Positions 47,399-56,270 of a stretch of 64,000 nt of DNA are shown piece by piece (position 1 is the stretch's first letter; each line of letters starts with the position of its first letter). This DNA is from Ignavibacteriales bacterium (GTDB taxonomy: Bacteria; Bacteroidota; Ignavibacteria; Ignavibacteriales; Ignavibacteriaceae). Location of the stretch: contig JAGUYG010000037.1 of the NCBI GenBank assembly GCA_020061465.1, positions 28,749-92,748 on the forward strand. Direction: 5' to 3'. The notes below the pieces were generated by a model that worked only from the letters and a program-made list of their open reading frames with translations, was not told where the DNA came from and did not search any database. The position numbers were made by a program, and so were the translations under genes.

Positions 47399-49252
47399 AT
47401 GTTCAGGTCTCCCGTTCACAAATTTCATATACCGGTAATGGGGTTGGGGTTTTCAATCGATACGCCAATTAAAGTTGCTCATTTCGGAATTGATTCGGTC
47501 ATTTCAATTATTGATGACGATCTGATTGAAAAAATGAGAAAATTCCACTGCAAAAATTTTGAAGTTCCTTATGAGGCAATTTCAACGAAAGAAGAAGATT
47601 ACAGGGCGAAGAGAATCACTGCTTATCTTAATTTAGTAAATGATATAGTTCAAGCTAATTTCAATAATTTAAAAAATTCTTTTGGAGAAAAAGGCGGCGC
47701 CCTTGATAAATATATTGATATGCTTCCGGATGACTCGGAGTTAAAACTAAAATACGACGAAGCAGTTGCGAATAAAAATCTTTACGAAATTGAAGATTTG
47801 GTACTTTCGCAGCTTAGACTTGGAAGTATTGACGTAAACATAATGACAAAGGTAGATAAACCGAATTACAATAAAGATGAACAATTACCGGTAAGATATA
47901 ATGATGCTCATGCATCGTTACGCGGATTTGCAAATAGTATTTTGAATTCGTCTATTGTCTTATCTGCAGGTCTGAATCCACGGCTTTATAGCTACTTCGA
48001 GGAGTTTGAAGACTTCTTCCCTAATGAAAACGGTGAGCTGAATAAGAAAATAATTCTGAAAGTAAGTGACTATCGTTCAGCTATTATTCAAGGTAAATTT
48101 CTTGCAAAAAAAGGATTGTGGATTTCCGAATATAGGATTGAATCGGGACTTAATTGCGGCGGGCATGCTTTTGCAACGGATGGATACTTGATGGGACCCA
48201 TTCTTGAAGAATTCAAACAAAACCGCGAATCACTGGTAAACACCTTACATGAAATTTACATCGATGCACTTAAGAAAAAAAACAAAGTAATAAATAAGAT
48301 CCCGCGCAAAATAAAAATTACAGCACAAGGGGGAGTCGGTACTTTCGATGAACAAAATTTTCTGCTCGATCATTTTCAAGTTGATTCAGTTGGATGGGGA
48401 ACACCATTTTTGCTTGTTCCCGAAGCAACAAACGTTGATCAAAACACTTTATCGCTTTTAATTAATGCAACGGAAGATGATCTTTATTTAAGTAGAATTT
48501 CTCCGCTCGGAGTTCCTTTTAATAGTATAAAAGGGAATACAAAGGATATTGAAAAATTAGAAAACGCACTTAACGGAAAACCCGGGAGTTCGTGTCCAAA
48601 AAAATATTTGCAATCAAATACCGAGTTTAGCAATAAACCAATTTGTACCGCATCACAAACTTATCAATCGAAAAAAATTGATCAACTCAAATCTCAAAAC
48701 CTTGACAGTGGTCAATTTGAAGCAGAGTATAAAAAAATCATTGACAAAGCCTGCCTTTGTGTCGGATTGGCAACATCAGCGCTTAAAAAAAATAGTGCCG
48801 CGGAAAAACTTGATGGAGAGGGCGTATTAATTTGTCCGGGTCCCAACTTAGCATATTTTTCTTCAATAGTAACTTTGAAAGAAATGATAGATCATATTTA
48901 CGGAAGGATAAATATTATACACAGAAAAGACCGTCCAAATATGTTTATGAAAGAATTAAAACTTTACCTGAACTACCTTAAAGATGAAATTGCCGAAGAG
49001 AAAGGCAGTCCGTCCGTTAGCAGGTTAAAATATTTTGATACGTTCCAAAGCAACATATCCGATGGTATTGAATACTACAAGAATTTGTTTTCTTCGACAC
49101 AAAATAAAATAATAAAAATAGAGAGTACTATTCAGCAAGATATAATTGACCTTGAAAATGAATTTGAATTACTCAAAGAACAAATGAATATTTTAAATTT
49201 ACTTCCAGTAAGATGTGAAGAATTTTCCAATTCCAGCATTGAAGTACATTAG
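47399..49252 (+). CDS. Uncharacterised protein with FMN/TIM-barrel-like core and cysteine-rich C-terminal half
   Basis: I do not recognise a named family. Residues of about 245-370 look like the second half of an FMN-binding TIM barrel of the nitronate monooxygenase/glutamate synthase kind: GLNCGGHAFAT resembles the EAGGH loop, and KITAQGGVGTFDEQ followed by VDSVGWGTPFLLVPEA resembles the AGGI...GTRFL...EA phosphate loop. After this come Cys399, Cys416, Cys452, Cys454 and Cys479, which could bind a metal or Fe-S cluster. A final 100 residues look helical and coiled. It is 617 aa, monocistronic, and divergent from lpxC. Flavin binding is inferred and should be treated as a hypothesis. Confidence 0.5.
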   Translation: MFRSPVHKFHIPVMGLGFSIDTPIKVAHFGIDSVISIIDDDLIEKMRKFHCKNFEVPYEAISTKEEDYRAKRITAYLNLVNDIVQANFNNLKNSFGEKGGALDKYIDMLPDDSELKLKYDEAVANKNLYEIEDLVLSQLRLGSIDVNIMTKVDKPNYNKDEQLPVRYNDAHASLRGFANSILNSSIVLSAGLNPRLYSYFEEFEDFFPNENGELNKKIILKVSDYRSAIIQGKFLAKKGLWISEYRIESGLNCGGHAFATDGYLMGPILEEFKQNRESLVNTLHEIYIDALKKKNKVINKIPRKIKITAQGGVGTFDEQNFLLDHFQVDSVGWGTPFLLVPEATNVDQNTLSLLINATEDDLYLSRISPLGVPFNSIKGNTKDIEKLENALNGKPGSSCPKKYLQSNTEFSNKPICTASQTYQSKKIDQLKSQNLDSGQFEAEYKKIIDKACLCVGLATSALKKNSAAEKLDGEGVLICPGPNLAYFSSIVTLKEMIDHIYGRINIIHRKDRPNMFMKELKLYLNYLKDEIAEEKGSPSVSRLKYFDTFQSNISDGIEYYKNLFSSTQNKIIKIESTIQQDIIDLENEFELLKEQMNILNLLPVRCEEFSNSSIEVH

Positions 49253-49278
49253 TAACTGAAGTTACGCAACTAAACCTT

Positions 49279-49296
49279 TCCCGAACACATTCGGGA
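49279..49296. repeat. Palindrome 1 of a three-palindrome cluster
   Basis: TCCCGAA (49279-49285), loop CACA, TTCGGGA (49290-49296): a perfect 7-bp stem. The ten bases TTTCCCGAAC at 49277 recur at 62245 next to the insertion sequence. Confidence 0.75.
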
Positions 49297-49321
49297 TCAT
49301 TTGACGAGACCGCTGACTAAG

Positions 49322-49338
49322 TTCCGACATAATCGGAA
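49322..49338. repeat. Palindrome 2 of a three-palindrome cluster
   Basis: TTCCGA (49322-49327), loop CATAA, TCGGAA (49333-49338): a perfect 6-bp stem with the same TCCGA/TCGGA core as its neighbours. Confidence 0.7.
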
Positions 49339-49350
49339 TTAAACTACGCA

Positions 49351-49368
49351 TCCCGAGTCGACTAGGGA
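49351..49368. repeat. Palindrome 3 of a three-palindrome cluster
   Basis: TCCCGAGTC followed directly by GACTAGGGA: reverse complements at 8 of 9 positions, no loop. Third small palindrome within 90 bases after the FMN-barrel-like gene. Confidence 0.65.
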
Positions 49369-49580
49369 CTTAAATCAGTAAACTTTCCAAGGATCTTTAT
49401 GACAAGATTTTATAAGTTTTTGCGTAAGATTGAGTTAGTAAATGAAACAAACGATGGCTGCTTAGCGTTTTTCTCTTTCTCTTTTAACCTTTCTTCTTTC
49501 TCCTGTTACGCTTTACTTAGAAGGGGAAACGATAGGTTGAATCCCGATTAATAATGTTGTGGTAGGACGGGATGTTATAA
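49369..49580. other. Intergenic, pyrimidine-rich, no intact gene
   Basis: Non-coding stretch between the palindrome cluster and the hicA remnant. It includes a pyrimidine-rich tract of about 35 bases near 49473-49508. No promoter or RNA could be supported. Confidence 0.4.
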
Positions 49581-49729
49581 ATGCCTAAACTTTATTCGTC
49601 GAATGAATTCAAAGAAGTACTCTCGAAATCAATTTTATAGTAAGAATTAAAAAAGGTTCTTATGAAAATTTTATACACCCTGAGGCGAGGATTGTTATTC
49701 TACTAAGATTCTATAAACAATTTATTTAA
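49581..49729 (+). pseudogene. Decayed HicA-type toxin gene
   Basis: From the ATG the frame reads MPKLYSSNEFKEVLSKSIL and stops. MPKLYSS is the usual start of HicA mRNA-interferase toxins. In the next frame from 49631 the text continues NFIVRIKKGSYENF and then HPEARIVILLRFYKQF, matching the HicA core GF-FV-QKGSH-KF-HP-GR-IVIP. The catalytic His of KGSH is Tyr. So there is a frameshift, loss of the catalytic residue, a missing C-terminus and no hicB antitoxin. It ends against the lpxD stop codon on the other strand. Confidence 0.7.
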
Positions 49730-50790
49730 GAATGGTTTGAATGCGTTCGCAGTTTTTCTAATTCTTCTTCTAATCTTTTTAGTTGAACTTCCACCTGCTT
49801 AATCCTCCCCGCATACTCGGAAAGGTTTCTGAGATGTGCTTCCTGCTTTAAAGCAGCTTTGTGCTCTTTTGATGGAGAACCAAAGTATGCGCCGGGTTTT
49901 GTAATAGACTTTGATACTCCTGATTGAGCCATTACTATCACTCCATCGGCTATTTCGATATGACCGACCAAACCGGACTGCCCTGCTAAGATACAGTTTT
50001 TACCAATCTTTGTACTACCCGATATTCCGGTCTGTGCGGATATTACAGTGTTTTCACCTACCAAAACATTGTGGGCAACTTGCACAAGATTGTCAATCTT
50101 AACTCCCTTTTTAATTACTGTTGAACCGAGTGCGGCTCTATCGATAGTTACATTCGCACCAAGTTCCACATCGTCTTCAATTACAACATTTCCTATTTGA
50201 GGTATTTTGTTGTAGATGCCGGTTTCATCAGGGAAAAATCCAAATCCGTCGGCGCCAATTACTGTTCCTGGATGAATAATCGCTCTCTTACCAATTATAC
50301 ATTTTTCTCTAATGCTAACGTTTTGAAATATGAGCGAATCGTCACCAATTTGGACATCTTCCAAAAGGACGGTATTATGAAAAATTTTTACGTTGTTCCC
50401 TATCCTGCAATTCTTCGAGATTACAACATTTTTTCCCAATGCAACATTATCGCCAATAACAGCATCCGGGTGAATAAATGCTGTTGAATCAATTCCCTTT
50501 AATGGAAATTCGGGAGAGCAATAATGAATCAATAATTTGGAGAATGCTTTGCCCGGGTCATCTACTTCAATATAGGCTATATCATCTCTGCTCTTATCGA
50601 AACCGGGTTTAACTAATATTGCAGTTGCTTTAGTTGTGGAAAAATATTTTTGATATGCGGGGTGGTAGAGAAAGGTTAAATCTCCCGAAGCGGCTTCTTC
50701 AATTTTAGCAAGGTTTTTAATTACCAGGTTCTTGCTGCCAAAAATTTTGCCGCCGATTAGATCGGCGGCTTCTTTTAATTTTATTTGCAT
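49726..50790 (-). CDS. lpxD: UDP-3-O-acylglucosamine N-acyltransferase
   Basis: Third acylation-related step of lipid A synthesis. The N-terminal uridine-binding domain (DLTFLYHPAYQKYFSTTKA) is followed by hexapeptide repeats and the catalytic His in VQVAHNVLVGENTVIS; GADGFGFFPDETG is typical. The C-terminus is a coiled helix. The ATG at 50790 is preferred over a TTG one codon upstream. It follows two skp genes and bamA, the usual outer-membrane assembly context. Confidence 0.95.
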   Translation of the reverse strand: MQIKLKEAADLIGGKIFGSKNLVIKNLAKIEEAASGDLTFLYHPAYQKYFSTTKATAILVKPGFDKSRDDIAYIEVDDPGKAFSKLLIHYCSPEFPLKGIDSTAFIHPDAVIGDNVALGKNVVISKNCRIGNNVKIFHNTVLLEDVQIGDDSLIFQNVSIREKCIIGKRAIIHPGTVIGADGFGFFPDETGIYNKIPQIGNVVIEDDVELGANVTIDRAALGSTVIKKGVKIDNLVQVAHNVLVGENTVISAQTGISGSTKIGKNCILAGQSGLVGHIEIADGVIVMAQSGVSKSITKPGAYFGSPSKEHKAALKQEAHLRNLSEYAGRIKQVEVQLKRLEEELEKLRTHSNHS

Positions 50791-50807
50791 CAAAATATTT
50801 AGTTCTA

Positions 50808-51323
50808 TTAAAGCTTCAATCTCTCAATGACTTTATTGGTTATATCGTATTTATCCTTGGCATAAAGTAACAGTATATCTCCGCTGCGGTCAAATACAAA
50901 ATCGAGGTCTTCTTCTTCAGCAACTTCTTTTATGGTTGTAAAAACTTTATTCTGAACAGGAACCATCAATTCATCCTGTTTTTGAAAAAGCTCGCCGTTT
51001 GCACCGAACTTTTTCTCTCTATACTGAGCAATTTCCTGTTCAAGTTTTATCAATTCGCTTTCCAATTCAGCGCGTGTTTGATCGGTCATGATTAATTTTC
51101 TTTTTTCATAATCGTCAAACTTTGTTTTCCAATTTTTTTCAAGTTCCGCTAATTCGGTTTGCCATTCTTTAATTACAGCATCCAGCTTCTGCCTGGCATC
51201 CTGTGCATCAGGCAGATTGTCCATTATTGTATCCGAATCGACATATCCGATTTTTAATTGGGCATTTAGGCTGACGTTAAAAGAAAGTAAAATACCCACA
51301 ATAAATAAAATTGATTTCTTCAT
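50808..51323 (-). CDS. OmpH/Skp family periplasmic chaperone (second copy)
   Basis: The ATG at 51323 has a GGAG site and yields a signal peptide (MKKSILFIVGILLSFNVSLNA). The mature part begins LKIGYVDSDTIMDNLPDAQ and is a long coiled coil, then VFDRSGDILLLYA, as in Skp/OmpH. It holds unfolded outer-membrane proteins in the periplasm on the way to BamA. Length 171 aa. It lies between the other skp gene and lpxD. Confidence 0.92.
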   Translation of the reverse strand: MKKSILFIVGILLSFNVSLNAQLKIGYVDSDTIMDNLPDAQDARQKLDAVIKEWQTELAELEKNWKTKFDDYEKRKLIMTDQTRAELESELIKLEQEIAQYREKKFGANGELFQKQDELMVPVQNKVFTTIKEVAEEEDLDFVFDRSGDILLLYAKDKYDITNKVIERLKL

Positions 51324-51428
51324 AAACTCTCCGGTATAAAAAACTTTATTCAAAAAAAACTGTCATTCTAAGAACAAAAATAAATTATCTTTCGAACAGC
51401 CAACAAAGTGAAATTATTCTGAAAGAAA

Positions 51429-51953
51429 TTAATTTCCTCTTTTTAGCTTATCCATTACTTTGTAAGTAATATCGAAAGCTGCATCGGCATAAAGCAAAAC
51501 GATATCGCCGCTTTTATCAAAAACAAATTGCATAGCTTCTTCTTTAGCCACTCTTTCAATCGCATCGAAAATCTTTGTTTTTATAGGATTGAAAATTTCT
51601 TCCTGTTTTTTCATCAAGTCGCCACCCTGTCCAAATTTCTGTCTTCTAAAATTGAGGATATTTTGTTCTTGAGCTACCAACTGCTGCTGGGCTGCAAGCT
51701 TTTTATCCTCTGCCATTGTAGCGGCTTGCTTTTGATAATCTTCTAAAGCCTGCTGATATTTTAACGTCATGCTGTCTAATTCAGCCGACCATCGGTTTTG
51801 CAGTGCATCCAAATCACCCTGGGCTTTTATCGCTTCTGGAAGCTGTGTAAGGATTATTTGAGAATCAACGTACCCGATCTTTAACGGAGCTTGTGCAAAA
51901 GTAAGTTGAACGGCTGTTAATAATATGCCTGCTGTTAAAAAATGTTTTTTCAC
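51429..51953 (-). CDS. OmpH/Skp family periplasmic chaperone (first copy)
   Basis: Signal peptide MKKHFLTAGILLTAVQLTFA, then LKIGYVDSQIILTQLPEA, a Gln-rich coiled coil and VFDKSGDIVLLYADAAFDITYKVMDKL. It parallels the downstream copy along its length, so the pair is a tandem duplication. It lies 33 bases after bamA. Confidence 0.92.
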   Translation of the reverse strand: MKKHFLTAGILLTAVQLTFAQAPLKIGYVDSQIILTQLPEAIKAQGDLDALQNRWSAELDSMTLKYQQALEDYQKQAATMAEDKKLAAQQQLVAQEQNILNFRRQKFGQGGDLMKKQEEIFNPIKTKIFDAIERVAKEEAMQFVFDKSGDIVLLYADAAFDITYKVMDKLKRGN

Positions 51954-51986
51954 TAGTATTACCTCTAAATTAAATAATGATTAAAA

Positions 51987-54491
51987 TTAAAATCCTCTTC
52001 CGAATTGAAAATGAAACAACCAAGCCGGGTCTTTGTCATCTGTAAGCCTTCTATCAAATCCATATCCTAAATCAAACCCAATCAACCCGATTGGATTTAT
52101 CAAAATCCGAGCGCCAAAACCGACTGATCTTCGTAAATCAAATATATCGGTTTGACTAAAGCTTCTGAAGGTATTACCTGCTTCTGCAAATGCTAGTATA
52201 TACAACGGAATCGGTTCGAGAGCGACTGCAAATCTGAGTTCAGCGGTATATCGAGTCATCACACGTCCGCCGATAACATTTCCTACGGAGTTTCTTGGAC
52301 CTACCGTTCTATCGTCATAACCGCGCAAAGGAGCAGTTGCAATTACAAGCCCGTTTCCGCCCATATAAAATTCTTCGAAAGGCTGAATCGGCGTTCCTTT
52401 TTTTAGTTCATGCAAATAACCCAAATCGGCAATAGTATAAAGAACTAATCTATTAGTATTAAAGAGCCTACGGTACCATTCGGCTTTAAAACCTAATTTG
52501 AAATAATCAACGTCTCCGGGTAAAATTGGACCCCCGGAAATTTCACCGTCTAATACGAATGAAGAACCGGCAGAAGGAAAAATAGGATTATCGATGTTTC
52601 TTCTGCTTATTGTTGCACCTAAAGTGTATTGTTGGGTTTTACCTTCGGCATAAAAATTTTGTCCTTCCAGAACATTGTTATATTGATATCTGAACAAACC
52701 TTGAACGTAGAAAAAATCGTCCGGCCATTTTAACCTGCGTCCTACGCGCATTGTTCCTCCGGACTGCCGCAAGTCATAAATATATTGCTGCCTGGTATCG
52801 AAAACTTCAAAGCCAACCAATGTTGGTGTATCGAATAGCCATGGCTCGGTAAAACCAAGGGTAAACGTTCTGTAAATACTCCCAACCCCGAACTGCCAAT
52901 TGAAGCTGAGAATTTGTCCGCCCCCAAGAGAGAATGGTTCTGCAATTGAAAAATTTGTAAGCGTAATACCCATTGCACCGCTAAAGCCGAAACTTTCGCT
53001 GTAACCGACAGAGGCATTAAGATAGTCACTCGATTTTTCTTCAACGCCGAATGTAATGTTCACGGTGCTGTCGTTTGGCAGCGAATGAGAGATACCCTGA
53101 GGTCCATATAATTTTTCCACATTGAAGTATTGAAGGTTGGCAAGCTGTTGAATACTCCGGATTAATAATGCTCTGTTATAATAATCGCCCGGTACTGTAT
53201 AAAGTTCGCGCCTTATAACTTTGTCTTTTGTTTTTGTATTACCTACTATATCCACTTTGCCAATTTTAAATTGATTTCTTTCCTCAACCCGAATTACAAT
53301 ATCTATAGAATCTTCTGCTGCTTTAAGCTCTTGAGTGGTTAAGTTAAAGGTAAGATAACCGTTGTCTTGATACAGTGCATTAACATCGGATTGACGTTCG
53401 TTTCCGCGAAGATTTCTCTCAAACTTTTCAAAATCGAATATGTCGCCTTTAGTAAGTTCCAATCTTTCGGTCAATATTTCGTCGTTGTATATTGTGTTTC
53501 CTTCCCACGTAATATTTCTAATTTTGTATTGCGGACCTTCGTAAACATTTATTACAATGTGTAAATCTTTTTTGTTGTTGAAATAAATCAGCGAATCGGA
53601 CAATATTTCAGCGTCTCTGTATCCGTTCTTTAGATAATATGCAATTATAGATTTTTTATCTTCCTCAAATTTTTTCTTATCAAACTTTGCGCTGCTCCAA
53701 AATTTCCACCACTTCGATTCTTCAATTTCATTCATTTCACTTTTTAAATCGCCGTCGTCGAAAGCTTCATTACCTCTAAATTCAATTTTTCGAACAATCA
53801 CTTTATCGTTCTCTTCAATGAACAGTCTTAGAAGAATTCTATCTTTAATTCTATCAATTAAGCTGGAATAGACCATTTTACTTTTTTCATAGGGAAGCCT
53901 GTATTCATCGGAGAGGTCTTTTTCATTACGCCAGGTTATTATTATCTCATCCTTGGTAGTATCGGCAGTAAAGTAAACATATCGTTTGGAAGAAATAACT
54001 GCGTTAAGATAACCTTCTTCTTCATAAGCATTAAGAATGCGTTGCTCTAACCGAACGATATCTTGCGGTTTGAGCGTTTGGCCCGGTACGAAGGAAATAT
54101 TCTTCTCAATATCGCTGTTGCTTAAGGCATCGTTTCCTTCAAACAAAATGCGCTCAACACGAGGATATTCCTGAACCTTTATAAGAAGAAAAATTCCCTC
54201 GGAGATTTGTCTTTCCTGAACAATCTGAACATTGGCGAAAATATTTAATGACCAAAGCTGGCGAATAGCGCTTATTGTTTGGTCGCCAGGAATTTGAATT
54301 TCATCGCCCACCTTCAGTCCGCTGTTGGCTATAATGGTATTTGCATCGGCAGTTTTATTTCCCTCAACGGAAATTCCTAAAATCTTATAAGTAGATTTTG
54401 CTATCTGAGCATGCAAATAGGAAACGGAAAATAACATCAGGATCAATATTAAGATAAAACTAAACGGTTTCTTTAGGAAGGGTATGGGCAT
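51987..54491 (-). CDS. bamA: Outer membrane protein assembly factor BamA
   Basis: Signal peptide (to YLHAQ, about residue 29), then five POTRA-like domains (for example ILGISVEGNKTADANTIIA, VERILFEGNDALSNSDIEK, IRNITWEGNTIYNDEIL, IGKVDIVGNTKTKDKVI), then the Omp85 barrel ending LFHFQFGRGF with a C-terminal Phe. GGNGLVIATAPLRGYDDRTVG is the RGF/Y-type loop region. At 834 aa it is full length. Its start overlaps the uppS end by 32 bases. Confidence 0.95.
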   Translation of the reverse strand: MPIPFLKKPFSFILILILMLFSVSYLHAQIAKSTYKILGISVEGNKTADANTIIANSGLKVGDEIQIPGDQTISAIRQLWSLNIFANVQIVQERQISEGIFLLIKVQEYPRVERILFEGNDALSNSDIEKNISFVPGQTLKPQDIVRLEQRILNAYEEEGYLNAVISSKRYVYFTADTTKDEIIITWRNEKDLSDEYRLPYEKSKMVYSSLIDRIKDRILLRLFIEENDKVIVRKIEFRGNEAFDDGDLKSEMNEIEESKWWKFWSSAKFDKKKFEEDKKSIIAYYLKNGYRDAEILSDSLIYFNNKKDLHIVINVYEGPQYKIRNITWEGNTIYNDEILTERLELTKGDIFDFEKFERNLRGNERQSDVNALYQDNGYLTFNLTTQELKAAEDSIDIVIRVEERNQFKIGKVDIVGNTKTKDKVIRRELYTVPGDYYNRALLIRSIQQLANLQYFNVEKLYGPQGISHSLPNDSTVNITFGVEEKSSDYLNASVGYSESFGFSGAMGITLTNFSIAEPFSLGGGQILSFNWQFGVGSIYRTFTLGFTEPWLFDTPTLVGFEVFDTRQQYIYDLRQSGGTMRVGRRLKWPDDFFYVQGLFRYQYNNVLEGQNFYAEGKTQQYTLGATISRRNIDNPIFPSAGSSFVLDGEISGGPILPGDVDYFKLGFKAEWYRRLFNTNRLVLYTIADLGYLHELKKGTPIQPFEEFYMGGNGLVIATAPLRGYDDRTVGPRNSVGNVIGGRVMTRYTAELRFAVALEPIPLYILAFAEAGNTFRSFSQTDIFDLRRSVGFGARILINPIGLIGFDLGYGFDRRLTDDKDPAWLFHFQFGRGF

Positions 54492-55281
54492 GCTTTAAAC
54501 CTTTATTCTTCTTTTTTATTTGTTCACTCACTTTACCGAACCGGCGTTCTCTTCTTTGAAAATTCTTAATAGCTTCATACAAATGTTTTCGTCTGAAATC
54601 GGGCCACAGCGCATCTGAAATAAAAAATTCGGTGTAAGCAATTTGCCACAATAAAAAGTTGCTTACTCTGAACTCTCCGCTTGTTCTAATCAGCAGATCG
54701 GGATCGGGAATATCTTTTGTAGTTAAACAATTAGAGAAAAAATGCTCGTCAATTTCAAGGATTTTTGTATTACCTCCGGTAACCAACATTGCAATTTTTT
54801 TAACAGCCTCCAGCAATTCCCATCTTCCGCTGTAGCTTAAAGCGAGGTTAAGAATCATACGCTTATTGTTTGTAGTTTTTTCTACTGCAAAATCAAGCTC
54901 TTTTTGTACATCAATGGGAAGAGATTTTATATTACCGATAGTAGTTAGTTTTATATCATTTTTATTCAGCTCGTCTGTTTCATCTTTAAGAGCACGAAGC
55001 AGCAAACGCATAAGAGTTGAAACTTCATCTTTGGGTCTCTTCCAGTTCTCGGTTGAAAAAGTATAGAGGGTTAGATATTTAACACCCATTTGAGCGCATG
55101 CTTCAACTATATCTCTAACGGATTCTACTCCCCGCTTATGCCCTGCAACCCGGGGTAAACCTCTTTTGCGAGCCCATCGTCCGTTGCCATCCATTATAAT
55201 TGCTATGTGTACGGGAATTTCACCCGAATCTTTAAGCGCACTTTGTAGTTTTACATCGGCTTCCGATTGTAACTTACCCAA
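54460..55281 (-). CDS. uppS: Isoprenyl transferase / undecaprenyl diphosphate synthase
   Basis: It makes the C55 lipid carrier for peptidoglycan and O-antigen. The motif HIAIIMDGNGRWARKRGLPR carries the catalytic Asp and the diphosphate-binding Arg; TLYTFSTENWKRP and DLLIRTSGEFRVSNFLLW follow. The start is TTG at 55281 with AGGA six bases upstream, the only start giving a normal N-terminus. A terminator and a promoter precede it. The C-terminal 30 bases are shared with bamA. Confidence 0.95.
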   Translation of the reverse strand: MGKLQSEADVKLQSALKDSGEIPVHIAIIMDGNGRWARKRGLPRVAGHKRGVESVRDIVEACAQMGVKYLTLYTFSTENWKRPKDEVSTLMRLLLRALKDETDELNKNDIKLTTIGNIKSLPIDVQKELDFAVEKTTNNKRMILNLALSYSGRWELLEAVKKIAMLVTGGNTKILEIDEHFFSNCLTTKDIPDPDLLIRTSGEFRVSNFLLWQIAYTEFFISDALWPDFRRKHLYEAIKNFQRRERRFGKVSEQIKKKNKGLKHAHTLPKETV

Positions 55282-55310
55282 CTTCAGTCCTAATATTGAT
55301 AAGGCGTGTA

Positions 55311-55339
55311 AAATTAAACTTAAGCCCCTTTAATGTCAA
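55311..55339 (-). promoter_or_regulatory. Candidate sigma-70 promoter of the uppS-bamA operon
   Basis: On the minus strand: consensus TTGACA (55339-55334), 17-base spacer, weak TAATTT (55316-55311). It begins directly after the hairpin at 55340-55369, the order expected for terminator then promoter. Confidence 0.45.
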
Positions 55340-55369
55340 GGTAAGTTATTGAAATCTCAATAACTTGCC
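55340..55369 (-). terminator. Strong hairpin between the lexA operon and uppS
   Basis: GGTAAGTTATTG (55340-55351) pairs with CAATAACTTGCC (55358-55369) over 12 positions with one G-T wobble; the loop is six bases. It lies downstream of the lexA operon and upstream of uppS. There is no T-run, so terminator function is likely rather than proven. Confidence 0.55.
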
Positions 55370-55558
55370 GCCGTTAGGGCATCAGTTTAAACTACCTAAA
55401 ACTATACACTTAACCGAATTAATAAAAGGGAAAAATTAGGGTGGAAATTGTAACACTGATAAGCAAAACAATTGCACGAAAGTAATCAATATTTTATTCA
55501 ATTCTAAGAATTAATCTCACTCAGGATGTTATGTTATCTTTCAGAAGAGATTAATTAT

Positions 55559-55990
55559 TTAGGAGAAAAGAACAGCTTGATTTTTTTTGTTGTCTCGGCG
55601 GCGGGACACACTCCTCTCCACTATTTCAAATATTCGAATATTTTTTCTCACATCTTCGGTAAACGAATCAACCAGTGCTTTGGCGTTTTTAACAAGATTA
55701 GCCGGAACACCAATAAAAAGCATAACCTTATTATTTGTATATTTGGTCTGACGCGTAGATAGAAATATTATCTTTTCGGCTAACTTCGAATTTTTAAAAT
55801 CCTCATCGGATAAAGTTATACCTATAGCGTATCTCTTTTTCTGTTTAGCTATGATGTCAATATCAAATCCGCCCACTTTCGAAGGTTCCGGCAGATAAGT
55901 ACCGAATTTCCGGCTAACCGTTAAATAACCGTTTCTCCAAAATTGCTCTACCAGCAAATCGATATATTTTCTTTTATCTGTACTTAACAT
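55559..55990 (-). CDS. Hypothetical protein with nuclease-fold-like core, lexA operon
   Basis: The 143-residue basic protein follows a perfect AAGGAGG site. The segment VGGFDIDIIAKQKKRYAIGITLS resembles the central strands of the PD-(D/E)XK restriction-endonuclease fold, with acidic Asp residues on the first strand. However the (D/E)XK half is missing (GIT in its place), so nuclease activity is doubtful. VMLFIGVP and a Lys/Arg-rich end follow. It is the third gene after lexA and the WYL-like gene, with a 15-base gap, and so is probably DNA-damage inducible. The function is unknown. Confidence 0.6.
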   Translation of the reverse strand: MLSTDKRKYIDLLVEQFWRNGYLTVSRKFGTYLPEPSKVGGFDIDIIAKQKKRYAIGITLSDEDFKNSKLAEKIIFLSTRQTKYTNNKVMLFIGVPANLVKNAKALVDSFTEDVRKNIRIFEIVERSVSRRRDNKKNQAVLFS

Positions 55991-56005
55991 GGCTGCCTCC
56001 TTTCT

Positions 56006-56254
56006 TTAGCTTACTAATGAAATAATTGGAATAATCGGGGAAAATTTTTTATTCTCAAGCACTTTAATATTAGCAATTCTTTTATACTCAAATTTTTTAA
56101 TCTCGCTCGAATTATTTAATCTTCCGTAAATGTATTTCCTTCCGGAACTTTCCTGTGCAATGTAGTATGGATCTAAAACTATCTCGTTTAATCCGTACAA
56201 AAATTTAATTTGATTGCGACTGTGTATAGCTCTTGTAAAAATTTCTGTTTTCAT
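56006..56254 (-). CDS. Small stand-alone WYL-like domain protein
   Basis: The 82-residue product reads like a single WYL domain: FTRAIHSRNQIKFLYG, VLDPYYIAQ, GRKYIYGRLN and FEYKRIANIKVLE match its strand order (I-F-Y ... PYxI ... G-x-x-YxxG ... F-x-x-xRIxxI). WYL domains bind nucleic acid or small ligands and usually occur in larger regulators with a DNA-binding helix-turn-helix; none is present here. It has a GGAG site and lies 16 bases after lexA and 15 before the nuclease-fold-like gene. Confidence 0.65.
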   Translation of the reverse strand: MKTEIFTRAIHSRNQIKFLYGLNEIVLDPYYIAQESSGRKYIYGRLNNSSEIKKFEYKRIANIKVLENKKFSPIIPIISLVS

Positions 56255-56270
56255 TTTAGACTCCGTTAGT

